From: a virus
Virus record (IMG/VR): IMGVR_UViG_3300034198_008077
Span: 1-25,016 of that record
Length of the DNA stretch: 25,016 bases
Direction: 5' to 3' (one strand)
A program made the position numbers and the translations under genes. Of this stretch, positions 1 through 7,372 are shown piece after piece; the stretch's first letter is position 1; every line of letters begins with the position of its first letter. The notes under the pieces were generated by a model that saw only the letters and a program-made list of their open reading frames with translations, was not told the origin of the DNA and made no database searches.

Positions 1-129
1 ATCGGTGCATACCGTGCCAACTGCACCAAGTATGTGATGCGGTTGGATGCCAAAGATACCCCCTTGCTAAATGCCCAGAAACTGGCGCATTACGCGCAGA
101 AGTTGGTCGAGGTGTTAGAGGAAAGATAG
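1..129 (+). CDS. C-terminal end of a small phage protein (DUF3310-like?)
   Basis: The frame is open from base 1 and ends at TAG 127-129, so only the last 42 residues are present and the start is off the window. The visible part is helical and charged: a YRANCTKYVMRL stretch, then KLAHYAQKLVEVLEER at the end. This resembles the C-terminal half of small phage proteins of the DUF3310 (nucleotide-kinase-annotated) type, which carry a similar N-x-x-K-Y-x-x-R helix followed by a K-A-x-x-Y helix, but the match is from memory and weak. One base separates its stop from the next ATG, so it belongs to the same operon as the nuclease that follows. That the frame is coding is fairly sure; the family is a guess. 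Confidence 0.5.
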   Translation: MGAYRANCTKYVMRLDAKDTPLLNAQKLAHYAQKLVEVLEER

Positions 130-130
130 A

Positions 131-799
131 ATGACAGCGTGGTCGTACAGCAGCATCAAGACTTTCGACCAGTGCCCGAAGAAGTACTACCACCTCAAGG
201 TGGCTCAGGATGTCAAGGACACGGGTAGTGAAGCGTCTGTATATGGGAACGATGCCCATGAAGCTGCTGAACACTACATCAAGCACGGGACGCCGATACC
301 GGATAAGTTCAAGATCATGCGTCCCGTGGTTGAAACGCTAGCCAAGTTTCCTGGGGAGAAGCACACCGAGTTGAAGTTGGGGGTCCGCAAGACGGAGCAT
401 GGTTACGAGCCGTGTGGTTTCTTCAACAAGGATGTGTGGTGGCGCGGTATCGTCGATCTGCTTATTGTGGATGGCGATACCGCCCACATGGTGGACTACA
501 AGACAGGCAAGAACGCCAAGTATGCGGACATGAAGCAGCTAGACCTAATGGCCGGCGCAATCTTCGTGCATCGTCCTGATGTAAAGCGGATCAAGTCTGG
601 CTTGGCCTATGTGGTCAGCAACGAGTTCCCGAAGAAGACCCATTACCGCGAACATCTAGCCGACTATTTGTCCGTGTTCGATACCCAGCTAGACCAGTTA
701 GAAAACGCAATTGATAGCGGTGTATGGAATGCTAAGTCTGGGCCTTTGTGTGGCTGGTGTCCTGTGGTAAACTGTGAACATTATCGTCCTAGGAGATAA
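131..799 (+). CDS. Cas4/RecB-like PD-(D/E)XK nuclease with Fe-S cysteines
   Basis: This 222-residue protein has the layout of the Cas4/AddB-type branch of PD-(D/E)XK exonucleases, which degrade or resect DNA. An N-terminal YSSIKTFDQCPKKYY segment carries Cys15. A GNDAHEAAEHY helix follows (His43, Glu44). The nuclease core is IVDLLIVDG (Asp109) followed by VDYKTGK (Asp122, Lys124) and the Gln136 helix motif QLDLMAGA. The C-terminus has CGWCPVVNC (Cys207, Cys210, Cys215). One cysteine at the front and three at the back is the pattern that binds a [4Fe-4S] cluster in Cas4 and AddB. No CRISPR genes are nearby, so the likely role is phage recombination or DNA processing, alongside the helicase and ssDNA-binding candidate downstream. 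The start is the ATG one base after the preceding stop. The fold is clear; the exact substrate is not. Confidence 0.85.
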   Translation: MTAWSYSSIKTFDQCPKKYYHLKVAQDVKDTGSEASVYGNDAHEAAEHYIKHGTPIPDKFKIMRPVVETLAKFPGEKHTELKLGVRKTEHGYEPCGFFNKDVWWRGIVDLLIVDGDTAHMVDYKTGKNAKYADMKQLDLMAGAIFVHRPDVKRIKSGLAYVVSNEFPKKTHYREHLADYLSVFDTQLDQLENAIDSGVWNAKSGPLCGWCPVVNCEHYRPRR

Positions 800-801
800 C
801 C

Positions 802-1098
802 GTGCCATACAAGAACAAGGCTGATCGCAAGTATGCGAACGCCGCTAAATACGAAGCCCAGCCGCAGCAGGTGAAGAACCGCAGTGCGCGTGATGCCGCC
901 CGCGACAAGCTGATGAAGGCCGGTAAAGTTAAGAAGGGTGACGGCAAGGATGTCGCCCACGTTGTCGCTCTGGACAAGGGTGGTAGCAACAAGCAGGGTG
1001 TGCGGGTGGAGAGTGCGTCAAAGAACCGCTCCTTCAAGCGCGATAGCAAGCACAACCTAGTGTCAGAAACTAGCAAGCGGGAACGCAAGAAGAAGTAA
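802..1098 (+). CDS. Small basic HNH-like protein
   Basis: A 98-residue, very basic protein. The start is GTG at 802, set by an AGGAG Shine-Dalgarno at 791-795 that overlaps the end of the nuclease gene. The second half (residues about 40-86) resembles the short phage HNH-type proteins that read D-x-x-H-x-x-P-L-x-K-G-G-S-N followed by an S-K-x-N-R-S-F motif. Here His53, the KGGSN segment, Asn75 and His84 could form the H-N-H set. The usual acidic residue before the first histidine is replaced (VAHVV), and there is no zinc CxxC pair, so it may be a degenerate or non-catalytic member that only binds DNA. It sits between a Cas4-like nuclease and a helicase with two-base and 20-base spacings. Coding is likely; the HNH label is moderate. 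Confidence 0.65.
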   Translation: MPYKNKADRKYANAAKYEAQPQQVKNRSARDAARDKLMKAGKVKKGDGKDVAHVVALDKGGSNKQGVRVESASKNRSFKRDSKHNLVSETSKRERKKK

Positions 1099-1118
1099 CC
1101 CGCACAAGGAGCAAACTA

Positions 1119-2678
1119 ATGCGGACCGTTGATGATAAAGTCCTCCTCGTGGAGACACGAGACCCTGATGCTATCACATCAGTTATCAAGAAAAGTACCG
1201 TGATGGAGACCCGTCGCGGGACAGCCAAGGTCGCTGTGCACTGGGGGCTGAAGGAAGCTCAGGCGCTGGCGACTCTCGGACATGATGCCCCTTCCCCACT
1301 ATTGCGCGATTACCAGTGGACCGGGAAGTTTTCCCCATTCGAACATCAGAAGACCACATCGTCTTTCCTCTCGCTGCGTAAGCGGGCATTCTGTTTCAGC
1401 GAAGCGGGCACTGGCAAGACAGCCAGCGTGATCTGGTCTGTCGATTATCTCATGAAGCTGGGTAAGGTTAAGCGCGTCCTCGTGCTGTGCCCGCTGTCGA
1501 TCATGAAGGCTGCATGGCAGCAAGACCTGTTTAAGTTCGCCATGCACCGTTCGTGCAGCGTGGCGCATGGGTCTGCTGCCCAGCGCAAGAAGATCATCGC
1601 CGCTGGCTCCGAGTTCGTCATCATTAACTTCGACGGGCTGGCTGTGGTCAAGGACGAGATCGCCGCAGGTGGCTTCGACATGATCGTGGTGGATGAGGCG
1701 ACAGCCTACAAGAACCCGCAAACGACTCGGTGGAAGATACTCAAAGACCTAGTCAAAGAAACAGACCCTTGGCTCTGGATGCTTACGGGTACACCGGCAG
1801 CGCAGTCGCCTATCGATGCTTATGGTCTGGCTAAGTTGGTAAACCCAGAGGGGTGCCCCAAGTACTTCGGTGCGTTCCGCGACTCGGTCATGTACAAGGT
1901 CACGCAGTTTAAGTGGGCGGTGAAGCCGCAGGCTCAGTCTATTGTGCATCGCATCCTGCAGCCGGCAATCCGGTTCGAGAAAAGCCAGTGTCTCGATCTG
2001 CCAAAGGTCACCCATGTGGATCGTGATGCGCCTCTGACATCGCAACAGGCTAAGTACTATAAGACACTCAAAAACCAGATGGTCATGGAAGCGGACGGCG
2101 AACAGATCAGCGCGGTCAATGCGGCGACTAACCTGAACAAGCTGCTGCAGATCAGCGGAGGCGCGGTCTATTCGGATACTGGCGAGGTCGTGCAGTTCGA
2201 CGTCAGCAACCGCATCAACGCCGTGCTGGAAGTGATCAACGAAACCAACCGCAAGGTGCTGGTCTTTGTTCCCTTTACGCACACCATCGAGCTTCTGAAG
2301 GAGGCACTGGAGAAAGAGAAGATCAGCTGCGAGGTGATCAACGGCAAGGTCAACCTCAACAAGCGCAGCCAGATCGTCGCTGACTTCCAGTCGCTGCCTA
2401 ACCCCCGTGTGCTCATCATCCAGCCACAGGCTGCATCGCACGGCCTGACCCTGACGGAAGCCGACACCATCATCTGGTACGCACCTGTGACGAGCGTGGA
2501 GACATACCTACAGGCCAACGCCCGCATCGACAGACCAGGACAGAAGCATCCCATGACCATCGTGCACATCTCCGGCAGTGAGGTGGAACACAAGCTTTAC
2601 ACGATGCTGCGGGGCAACATTGAGAACCACCAGAAGATAATCGACCTGTACCGACAAGAAATTTTACAAACCGCTTGA
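1119..2678 (+). CDS. SNF2-like superfamily 2 DNA helicase/translocase
   Basis: A 519-residue ATP-dependent DNA translocase or helicase. Visible motifs in order: FEHQKT (about 74-79, Q-motif-like), Walker A EAGTGKT (95-101), CPLSIMKAAWQQ (124-135, motif Ia region), Walker B DEAT (192-195) and TGTP (223-226, motif III). The second RecA lobe has VLVFVPF (380-386), the SHGLTLTEAD motif V region (440-449) and motif VI QANARIDRPGQ (465-475). The Q-x-x-x-R-x-x-R-x-G-Q form of motif VI is typical of SNF2-like proteins. It has the length of the two-lobe core with no obvious extra DNA-binding domain. The ATG has AAGGAG at 1106-1111. It probably works on recombination or replication intermediates with the upstream nuclease. 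Its TGA lies within a candidate promoter for the next gene. Confidence 0.93.
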   Translation: MRTVDDKVLLVETRDPDAITSVIKKSTVMETRRGTAKVAVHWGLKEAQALATLGHDAPSPLLRDYQWTGKFSPFEHQKTTSSFLSLRKRAFCFSEAGTGKTASVIWSVDYLMKLGKVKRVLVLCPLSIMKAAWQQDLFKFAMHRSCSVAHGSAAQRKKIIAAGSEFVIINFDGLAVVKDEIAAGGFDMIVVDEATAYKNPQTTRWKILKDLVKETDPWLWMLTGTPAAQSPIDAYGLAKLVNPEGCPKYFGAFRDSVMYKVTQFKWAVKPQAQSIVHRILQPAIRFEKSQCLDLPKVTHVDRDAPLTSQQAKYYKTLKNQMVMEADGEQISAVNAATNLNKLLQISGGAVYSDTGEVVQFDVSNRINAVLEVINETNRKVLVFVPFTHTIELLKEALEKEKISCEVINGKVNLNKRSQIVADFQSLPNPRVLIIQPQAASHGLTLTEADTIIWYAPVTSVETYLQANARIDRPGQKHPMTIVHISGSEVEHKLYTMLRGNIENHQKIIDLYRQEILQTA

Positions 2679-2702
2679 CATTGTATAATGTAAGAATAAT
2701 GT
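2661..2702 (+). promoter_or_regulatory. Candidate promoter with inverted repeat over the -10 box
   Basis: An AT-rich stretch breaks an otherwise ordinary-composition arm. TATAAT is at 2684-2689. TTTACA at 2663-2668 is 15 bp upstream, which is short but possible for a -35 box. TTGACA at 2675-2680 is only 3 bp from the TATAAT and cannot pair with it. The -10 lies inside an inverted repeat, ACATT-GTAT-AATGT (2678-2691), so a repressor could sit on the promoter. The site overlaps the helicase stop codon and is followed by the next gene's start at 2728, where it could start a second transcript for 2728-7547. Confidence 0.4.
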
Positions 2703-2715
2703 GAGCGAACCAACG

Positions 2716-2721
2716 AAGGAG
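2716..2721 (+). promoter_or_regulatory. Shine-Dalgarno deciding the start at 2728
   Basis: AAGGAG ends six bases before ATG 2728. The in-frame GTG at 2701 has no Shine-Dalgarno and lies next to the putative -10 box, so 2728 is the better start. Confidence 0.7.
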
Positions 2722-2727
2722 CCAACG

Positions 2728-3129
2728 ATGACAGATATGAAAGCGGACGAACTCGTCCTTGCCTACCGTAAGATACGCGATGTTATCAACGCAAAGGAAG
2801 AAACGCACAAAGAAGAGATCACCGATCTCAAGGCGCAGCAGGATGTGTTGTCCGCTGCACTTCTCGACTTGTGTAATGAGCAAAACCTCGATAGCATCCG
2901 CACCCCTGCTGGGACTGTAACGCGCACGGTTAGCACTCGCTACTGGACGAACGACTGGGAGTCTATGTACGATTTTATCCGTGAAAATGAGGCCATGCAT
3001 CTGCTTGAACAGCGGATACACAACGGCAACATGAAGCAGTTCCTATCAGAAAATCCGGACGATCTGCCGGTCGGCCTTCAGGCCGATACCAAGTATGTCG
3101 TGCGTGTGCGTAAACCAACAGCCAAGTAA
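2728..3129 (+). CDS. Conserved phage protein, N-terminal coiled coil, function unknown
   Basis: A 133-residue protein with a charged helical N-terminal half (residues about 5-50, rich in K and E, likely coiled coil). It continues with a segment reading SIRTPAGTVTRTV and W-x-x-x-Y-D-F-I-R-E-N-E, and ends in a V-x-V-R-K-P strand. I recognise this layout (helix pair, then a T-x-x-G-T-x-x-R hairpin, then F-x-x-x-x-R-E-N and L-P-x-G) from many small phage proteins found next to recombination and ssDNA-binding genes, but I know of no proven function. It sits between the helicase and the ssDNA-binding candidate, with its own candidate promoter upstream. A role with DNA or as a nuclease inhibitor (Gam-like helices) is only a guess. 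Confidence 0.75.
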   Translation: MTDMKADELVLAYRKIRDVINAKEETHKEEITDLKAQQDVLSAALLDLCNEQNLDSIRTPAGTVTRTVSTRYWTNDWESMYDFIRENEAMHLLEQRIHNGNMKQFLSENPDDLPVGLQADTKYVVRVRKPTAK

Positions 3130-3138
3130 GGAGCAAGT

Positions 3139-3285
3139 ATGGAGGACCAAGATACCTCGCTGCGTAAGGCAGCGTTGGAAAAAGCCATCATCGTAACGGC
3201 AAAGCAGCCGTACCACCTCATTCCGCAGGACGTTGTAAGCGTCGCAGAAGTTTTTTATCAGTTCCTCAAAGGAGAAACCAAATGA
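3139..3285 (+). CDS. 48-residue small protein, unknown
   Basis: A short gene with a clear start: TAAGGAG at 3127-3133, made in part from the preceding stop, precedes ATG 3139. It ends at TGA 3283-3285, overlapping the next gene's ATG (ATGA, 3282-3285), so the two are translationally coupled. The product (MEDQDTSLRKAALEKAIIV at its start) is one or two amphipathic helices with no signal peptide or membrane segment. No family is recognised. The tight packing and overlap on both sides are the main evidence that it is real. It may be an accessory partner of the ssDNA-binding candidate it is coupled to. Confidence 0.65.
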   Translation: MEDQDTSLRKAALEKAIIVTAKQPYHLIPQDVVSVAEVFYQFLKGETK

Positions 3286-4196
3286 GCAACCTAACCATCT
3301 TTAAGCAAGCAGGTGCCGTATCGACGGCAGCTAAGCGTGAACTGTCTGACCTCGGCAAGTCTCTTGCCTCCGTTAGCAACACCCGCCGTATCGCCACAAA
3401 CACCAACGGTACGTTCAAGCGCATCGTCAATGGTGAGCAGATGGGCAAAGCCATCCGTGGTGAGTTCAACGCAATCATCGTTGACGCACTGCCTAAGGTC
3501 AGCCGTACCTTCTATGCCGGCAAGTACGATCCTGATGCCAAGCCGACCCTGCCTGACTGCTGGTCAAACCTGGGGGATAAGCCTGAAACTGCTGCGGGTG
3601 ATCCGCAAGCTACCAACTGCGCCTCATGCCCCAAGAACGTCGTGGGTTCAGGTGAGAACGGTAAGGGTCGCGCATGCCGCTTCCAGCGCCGCATCGCTCT
3701 GATGATCGAAGGTGACGACTCGGGCGACGTCTATCAGTTCAACGTGCCAGCCAAGTCGCTCTTCGGTAAGGGCAGCGGCAATGTGCATCCGTTCGAAAGC
3801 TATGTGAAGTTCCTGATCGCCAATGGCGAAAGCCCTGACACGGTCGTGACCAACATCGCCTACAACCTCGATGCCGAAACGATGGAACTGCAGTTCACCC
3901 CGATGCGCGGCACAACTGATGCAGAACACGAAATGGTTATTGAAGCCCGTAACGATCCGGCTACCCGCCAGATGATCGTGCTGACTGTGGCTGCACAGGA
4001 TGGCGCTAAGGCTGCACCGAAGGAAGAACCCAAGCCTAAGATCACCTACTCTGACGAGCCGGATGATGAGGAAGAGGAAGCAGTCGAAGCCCCGAAGAAG
4101 CGTACGGCTAAGAAGGCTGAGGATGTTGTTCCACCGAAGAAGGACCTTGCTAACGTCCTCGCCGCTTGGGGCGATGCTGACGAAGATGAGGACTAA
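3282..4196 (+). CDS. Putative zinc-containing ssDNA-binding protein with acidic tail
   Basis: A 304-residue protein. Four cysteines (Cys93, Cys113 and Cys116 in a CASC pair, and Cys132) lie in a hydrophilic loop and are spaced to hold one zinc. The flanks look like beta-rich OB-fold material (FKRIVNG, FNAIIVDALPKVSRTFYAG, VYQFNVPAKSLFG). The last 50 residues are a flexible, lysine- and proline-containing acidic tail ending in DADEDED. The acidic tail is the hallmark by which phage and bacterial single-stranded-DNA-binding proteins recruit partner proteins. I recall this family as common in phages next to primase-helicase and nuclease genes, usually unnamed. The DNA-binding role is inferred from layout and context, not from a direct match to gp32, gp2.5 or SSB. 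Confidence 0.72.
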   Translation: MSNLTIFKQAGAVSTAAKRELSDLGKSLASVSNTRRIATNTNGTFKRIVNGEQMGKAIRGEFNAIIVDALPKVSRTFYAGKYDPDAKPTLPDCWSNLGDKPETAAGDPQATNCASCPKNVVGSGENGKGRACRFQRRIALMIEGDDSGDVYQFNVPAKSLFGKGSGNVHPFESYVKFLIANGESPDTVVTNIAYNLDAETMELQFTPMRGTTDAEHEMVIEARNDPATRQMIVLTVAAQDGAKAAPKEEPKPKITYSDEPDDEEEEAVEAPKKRTAKKAEDVVPPKKDLANVLAAWGDADEDED

Positions 4197-4198
4197 GA

Positions 4199-4429
4199 AT
4201 GTCGTACGGCTATAGCCTAAGACTTATTGAACGGAATAGCCAAGCGAGTGAGAACAAGCTGGGCGTACGACTGGGGCGGGTGTGCATTAAGCAGAATGTG
4301 CCCGTCACAGTTGTCGCCGGCAGGTTTGGAGTGACCCGACAGACGGTATATAACTGGTTCAGTGGGACAGGTAATCCTGCTGAACCCCTCCACGGTCTGG
4401 TTACCCAATATATCTCTACGCTCACATAG
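4199..4429 (+). CDS. Small helix-turn-helix DNA-binding protein
   Basis: A 76-residue protein whose middle reads VTVVAGRFGVTRQTVYNWFSG (residues about 36-56, one helix, turn GVTR, recognition helix QTVYNWF). This is a textbook helix-turn-helix of the Cro/XRE or phage-terminase/resolvase small-HTH type. It is probably a transcriptional regulator. The ATG is two bases after the preceding stop. Its own TAG (4427-4429) lies inside a perfect 20-bp palindrome (4424-4443), and the next gene downstream is the primase-helicase. That placement suggests it could bind the palindrome and control the replication gene or itself, but this is inference. Confidence 0.8.
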   Translation: MSYGYSLRLIERNSQASENKLGVRLGRVCIKQNVPVTVVAGRFGVTRQTVYNWFSGTGNPAEPLHGLVTQYISTLT

Positions 4430-4443
4430 GGCTAGCCCTATGT
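4424..4443. promoter_or_regulatory. Perfect 20-bp palindrome, operator or terminator hairpin
   Basis: ACATAGGGCTAGCCCTATGT is exactly its own reverse complement. It covers the stop codon of the helix-turn-helix gene. As DNA it is an ideal site for a dimeric repressor. As RNA it can fold into an 8-bp stem with a CUAG loop followed by a T-rich but interrupted tail (CGTTTCTTCTTTTC), a weak attenuator at best. Both readings would affect the primase-helicase gene that starts about 50 bases on. Confidence 0.65.
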
Positions 4444-4495
4444 CGTTTCTTCTTTTCTAGGCGTTTTTGCGTCTGATGACTGGCGACTATTGCAT

Positions 4496-7372
4496 ATGAC
4501 AAACTTCGATCTTCTCCAGGCTGTTCAACCCGACGATGGCTACTTCGCTATTGTCGGGATCAAAGAGGACAGCTGGACCAAACAGGAACTGGTCGCTACG
4601 CGGGAAGAGGTCGATGCCCTTGCTGAGGAGTATATGGCTGAGGGCCGTAACGTCTTCTTCGGCGTTGCTAAGTACACTACGGATGAGAACCGCAAAAAGG
4701 AAAACGTAGCCGGTCTGAAATCCTTCTGGCTCGACATCGACTGCGGTGAGGCCAAAGCAGAGATCAATGCGAAGACTGGACGTCCTGATGGCTACATCGA
4801 TCAGGCAACAGGGCTGGAGGCACTTAAAGCTTTCCTTGAAACCACTGGTCTGCCCCGCCCTATCCTCGTCAACTCGGGGCGCGGGATACACGCATACTGG
4901 GCGCTGACCGAGAGCATCACCCGCGAGGAGTGGGAGCCGGTAGCAGCACGGCTGCATGACCTGTGCAACATCCACAAGTTCTACATCGACCCGCAGGTCT
5001 TCGAAGTGGCGCGCATCCTGCGTATACCAGGCACCCTTAACTTTAAGGACAATCCCCCACACCCAGTGACCGTGCTGGCTACGACCAAACCGGTGGACTT
5101 CACGGTGTTTTACAAAACGCTAGGGGTGAAAACGCAAGACTTAACCCCCCTTGAAACTCCGAAGCGGGAACTATCGGACCTCGCCAAATCCCTGCAAGAA
5201 AACATAACGTCGCGCTTCAGCAAAATCATGACGCGGAGCGCCAAAGGCACAGGATGCCAGCAGTTGCTGGACTGCTATGAGAACCGCGATACCCTGTCGG
5301 AAGGCCGGTGGTTCAACGCGCTATCGGTGGCTAAGTTCTGCATCGATCAGGACACTGCTATCCATACCCTGTCTGAAGGGCACCCCGACTACGAACCGGG
5401 CAAGACCCTACAGAAGATCAAGCACATCTTGGGGCCGCACACCTGTGATGTGTTCGAGCGCAATAACCCTGGTGGCTGCGAAGGCTGCCCACATATGGGC
5501 AAGATCAAGTCGCCGATCATGCTGGGCCGTGAGGTTCAGGCAGCGACGGATGCCGATAACGTCATCGTTGAAGAACCCAAGATCGAAGGCACCCTGCCGA
5601 CGATCCACCTGATCCCCGAGTATCCCTTTCCATTCTTCAGGGGAAAGGCCGGCGGCATCTACCGCAAGCCGCCATTGGATAAGAACGGTGAGGAGTCCGA
5701 AGAGGGCGACATCTGTGTGTTGCCATACGACATGTACATCCTGAAGCGTATGCGTGATCCGGTCTTGAAAGACGTCGCGGTGATCAAAATCCACAAGCCC
5801 AAGGATGGTGTCGCCGAACTTACGGTGCCCCTTACACAAGCTGTGGAACCTACGGATTTACGTAAGTTGCTGGCGGGGGAGAGCATCCTTTGTAGCAAAA
5901 AGCAGTTTGAGTTCATATCTGAATATATGAGAGCATCAGTATCGATGCTGTCCGACAAAGAGAAGGCAGAAAAAATGAGATTACAATTTGGATGGGCTGA
6001 TAACGACAGCAAGTTTATCGTTGGTGATTCGGAAATCACGGTGGAAGGTGCCTATTACAGCCCACCATCGTCAACCACTTCGGAGATCGCACGGCGCATG
6101 GGGCCGGTAGGTTCACTGGAGAAGTGGCAAGAAGTCTTCAACCTATACGGCACCCCTGGGCTTGAGCCACATGCGTTCGCTGCGCTTACTGGCTTCGGTG
6201 CGCCGATCTTTAAGTTCCTTGGTCAGCGCGGCGCTATGCTCAACGTCATTCACCCTAACTCAGGCACCGGCAAGACAACGATCCTGCACATGGCGAACAG
6301 CATCTGGGGATCACCCGATGGCCTGTGCTGCGTGAAGGAAGATACGCTGAACGCTAAAATCCTGCGGTTGGGCATGTACAACAACCTGCCATACACCGTC
6401 GATGAGATGACCAACATGAAATGGGAAGACTTCTCGGCTCTGGTCTACAACATCACGCAGGGGCGCGGTAAAGACCGCGTTAAGGCATCGGCAAATGAAC
6501 TGCGCCACAACGCAACCTCATGGCAGACGATGGCCCTGTGCTCATCCAACGCATCCTTCTATGAGAAGATGGGTGTCGCCAAGGGTAGCCCAGATGGCGA
6601 ACTGATGCGCTTGGTCGAATACAAAATTGACTACACGACTTCACTCGATCCGTTCGTGGCCAAGGACATGTTCGATCATCAGTTGATGGACAACCACGGG
6701 CATGCAGGTCGCATCTACGCAACATGGCTGGTGAAGAACTACGAAGAAGCCAAGCGCCTTGCGCTTAACACCCAAGCTAAGCTGGATCGTGAACTGCAGT
6801 TGATGCCTCGTGAGCGTTTCTGGTCGTCGGTGCTGGCTGCTAATCTGACAGGTGGCGCTATCGCCAAGAACATTGGTCTGATCGACTGGGATATGCCTCG
6901 TATCTATGACTGGGCTTGCAACATGCTGCTTGGCCTTCGTGAAGATGTAGAGCCACCGCGTAACAACGCCATCGAGGTGGTCGGTGACTTTATCCGTCGC
7001 AACACGCAGAACATCTTGGTGGTCAATGATGGGGTGGACTTGCGTTCCAACATGCATGCCGCCCCGATACTAGAACCCCGTGGTGAACTGACGATCCGCT
7101 GGGAGCCTGACACCAAGAAGATGTACATCGCCGTGGCCCCGTTCAAAAAAGACTGCGCTGCCATTCAGGTCAACTACAAGGAGACCCTTCGCCAGCTTCG
7201 GGAGCAGGGCGTGATGAAAGAGAAAGGCAAAGTGCTTAAGCGGATCAACAAGGGCATGAAGCTGGAAGGGCCGCCGATCTACTGCCTTGAGTTTGATACA
7301 TCAGTCCAGGAGTTCTTTAACGTCAGCACTACCTTGGGCATTGAGATCAACGATGCAGATCGAGGGAGTTAG
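4496..7372 (+). CDS. Primase-helicase fusion (AEP-type primase + DUF927/SF3-like ATPase)
   Basis: A 958-residue replication protein. N-terminal primase-polymerase (about 1-200): FWLDID (Asp80, Asp82, metal-binding), SGRGIHAYW (127-135, the S-x-G-x-H motif) and VARILRIPGTLNFK (171-184). A cysteine/histidine cluster follows (His315, Cys317, Cys328, Cys331), like a zinc knuckle. The C-terminal ATPase has Walker A PNSGTGKTT (587-595), Walker B VDEMT (635-639) and a sensor-like MALCSSN (679-685), in the style of DUF927/superfamily 3 helicases. It would prime and unwind DNA at the phage fork. The start is uncertain: ATG 4496 is chosen, TTG 4490 is in the same frame, and neither has a visible Shine-Dalgarno. 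Translation may therefore be weak or controlled. The preceding palindrome fits that idea. Confidence 0.9.
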   Translation: MTNFDLLQAVQPDDGYFAIVGIKEDSWTKQELVATREEVDALAEEYMAEGRNVFFGVAKYTTDENRKKENVAGLKSFWLDIDCGEAKAEINAKTGRPDGYIDQATGLEALKAFLETTGLPRPILVNSGRGIHAYWALTESITREEWEPVAARLHDLCNIHKFYIDPQVFEVARILRIPGTLNFKDNPPHPVTVLATTKPVDFTVFYKTLGVKTQDLTPLETPKRELSDLAKSLQENITSRFSKIMTRSAKGTGCQQLLDCYENRDTLSEGRWFNALSVAKFCIDQDTAIHTLSEGHPDYEPGKTLQKIKHILGPHTCDVFERNNPGGCEGCPHMGKIKSPIMLGREVQAATDADNVIVEEPKIEGTLPTIHLIPEYPFPFFRGKAGGIYRKPPLDKNGEESEEGDICVLPYDMYILKRMRDPVLKDVAVIKIHKPKDGVAELTVPLTQAVEPTDLRKLLAGESILCSKKQFEFISEYMRASVSMLSDKEKAEKMRLQFGWADNDSKFIVGDSEITVEGAYYSPPSSTTSEIARRMGPVGSLEKWQEVFNLYGTPGLEPHAFAALTGFGAPIFKFLGQRGAMLNVIHPNSGTGKTTILHMANSIWGSPDGLCCVKEDTLNAKILRLGMYNNLPYTVDEMTNMKWEDFSALVYNITQGRGKDRVKASANELRHNATSWQTMALCSSNASFYEKMGVAKGSPDGELMRLVEYKIDYTTSLDPFVAKDMFDHQLMDNHGHAGRIYATWLVKNYEEAKRLALNTQAKLDRELQLMPRERFWSSVLAANLTGGAIAKNIGLIDWDMPRIYDWACNMLLGLREDVEPPRNNAIEVVGDFIRRNTQNILVVNDGVDLRSNMHAAPILEPRGELTIRWEPDTKKMYIAVAPFKKDCAAIQVNYKETLRQLREQGVMKEKGKVLKRINKGMKLEGPPIYCLEFDTSVQEFFNVSTTLGIEINDADRGS

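Noticed and set aside
131-799. Cas4-like nuclease as part of a CRISPR adaptation module
   Set aside because: No cas1, cas2 or repeat array is visible; the neighbours are phage recombination and replication genes.
1749-2441. Minus-strand open frame of 230 codons opposite the helicase gene
   Set aside because: It is antisense to a helicase with all motifs in order and has no recognisable domain.
2675-2689. TTGACA plus TATAAT taken as one promoter
   Set aside because: Only 3 bp separate the two boxes; a real pair needs about 15-19 bp. The weaker TTTACA 15 bp away is the only usable partner.
2701-2727. GTG start for the 133-residue protein
   Set aside because: It has no Shine-Dalgarno and lies beside the -10 box; ATG 2728 has AAGGAG at good spacing.
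7287-7352. Longer N-terminal form of the 64-residue protein
   Set aside because: The extension lies wholly inside the primase-helicase gene and has no ribosome site; ATG 7353 keeps only a short overlap.
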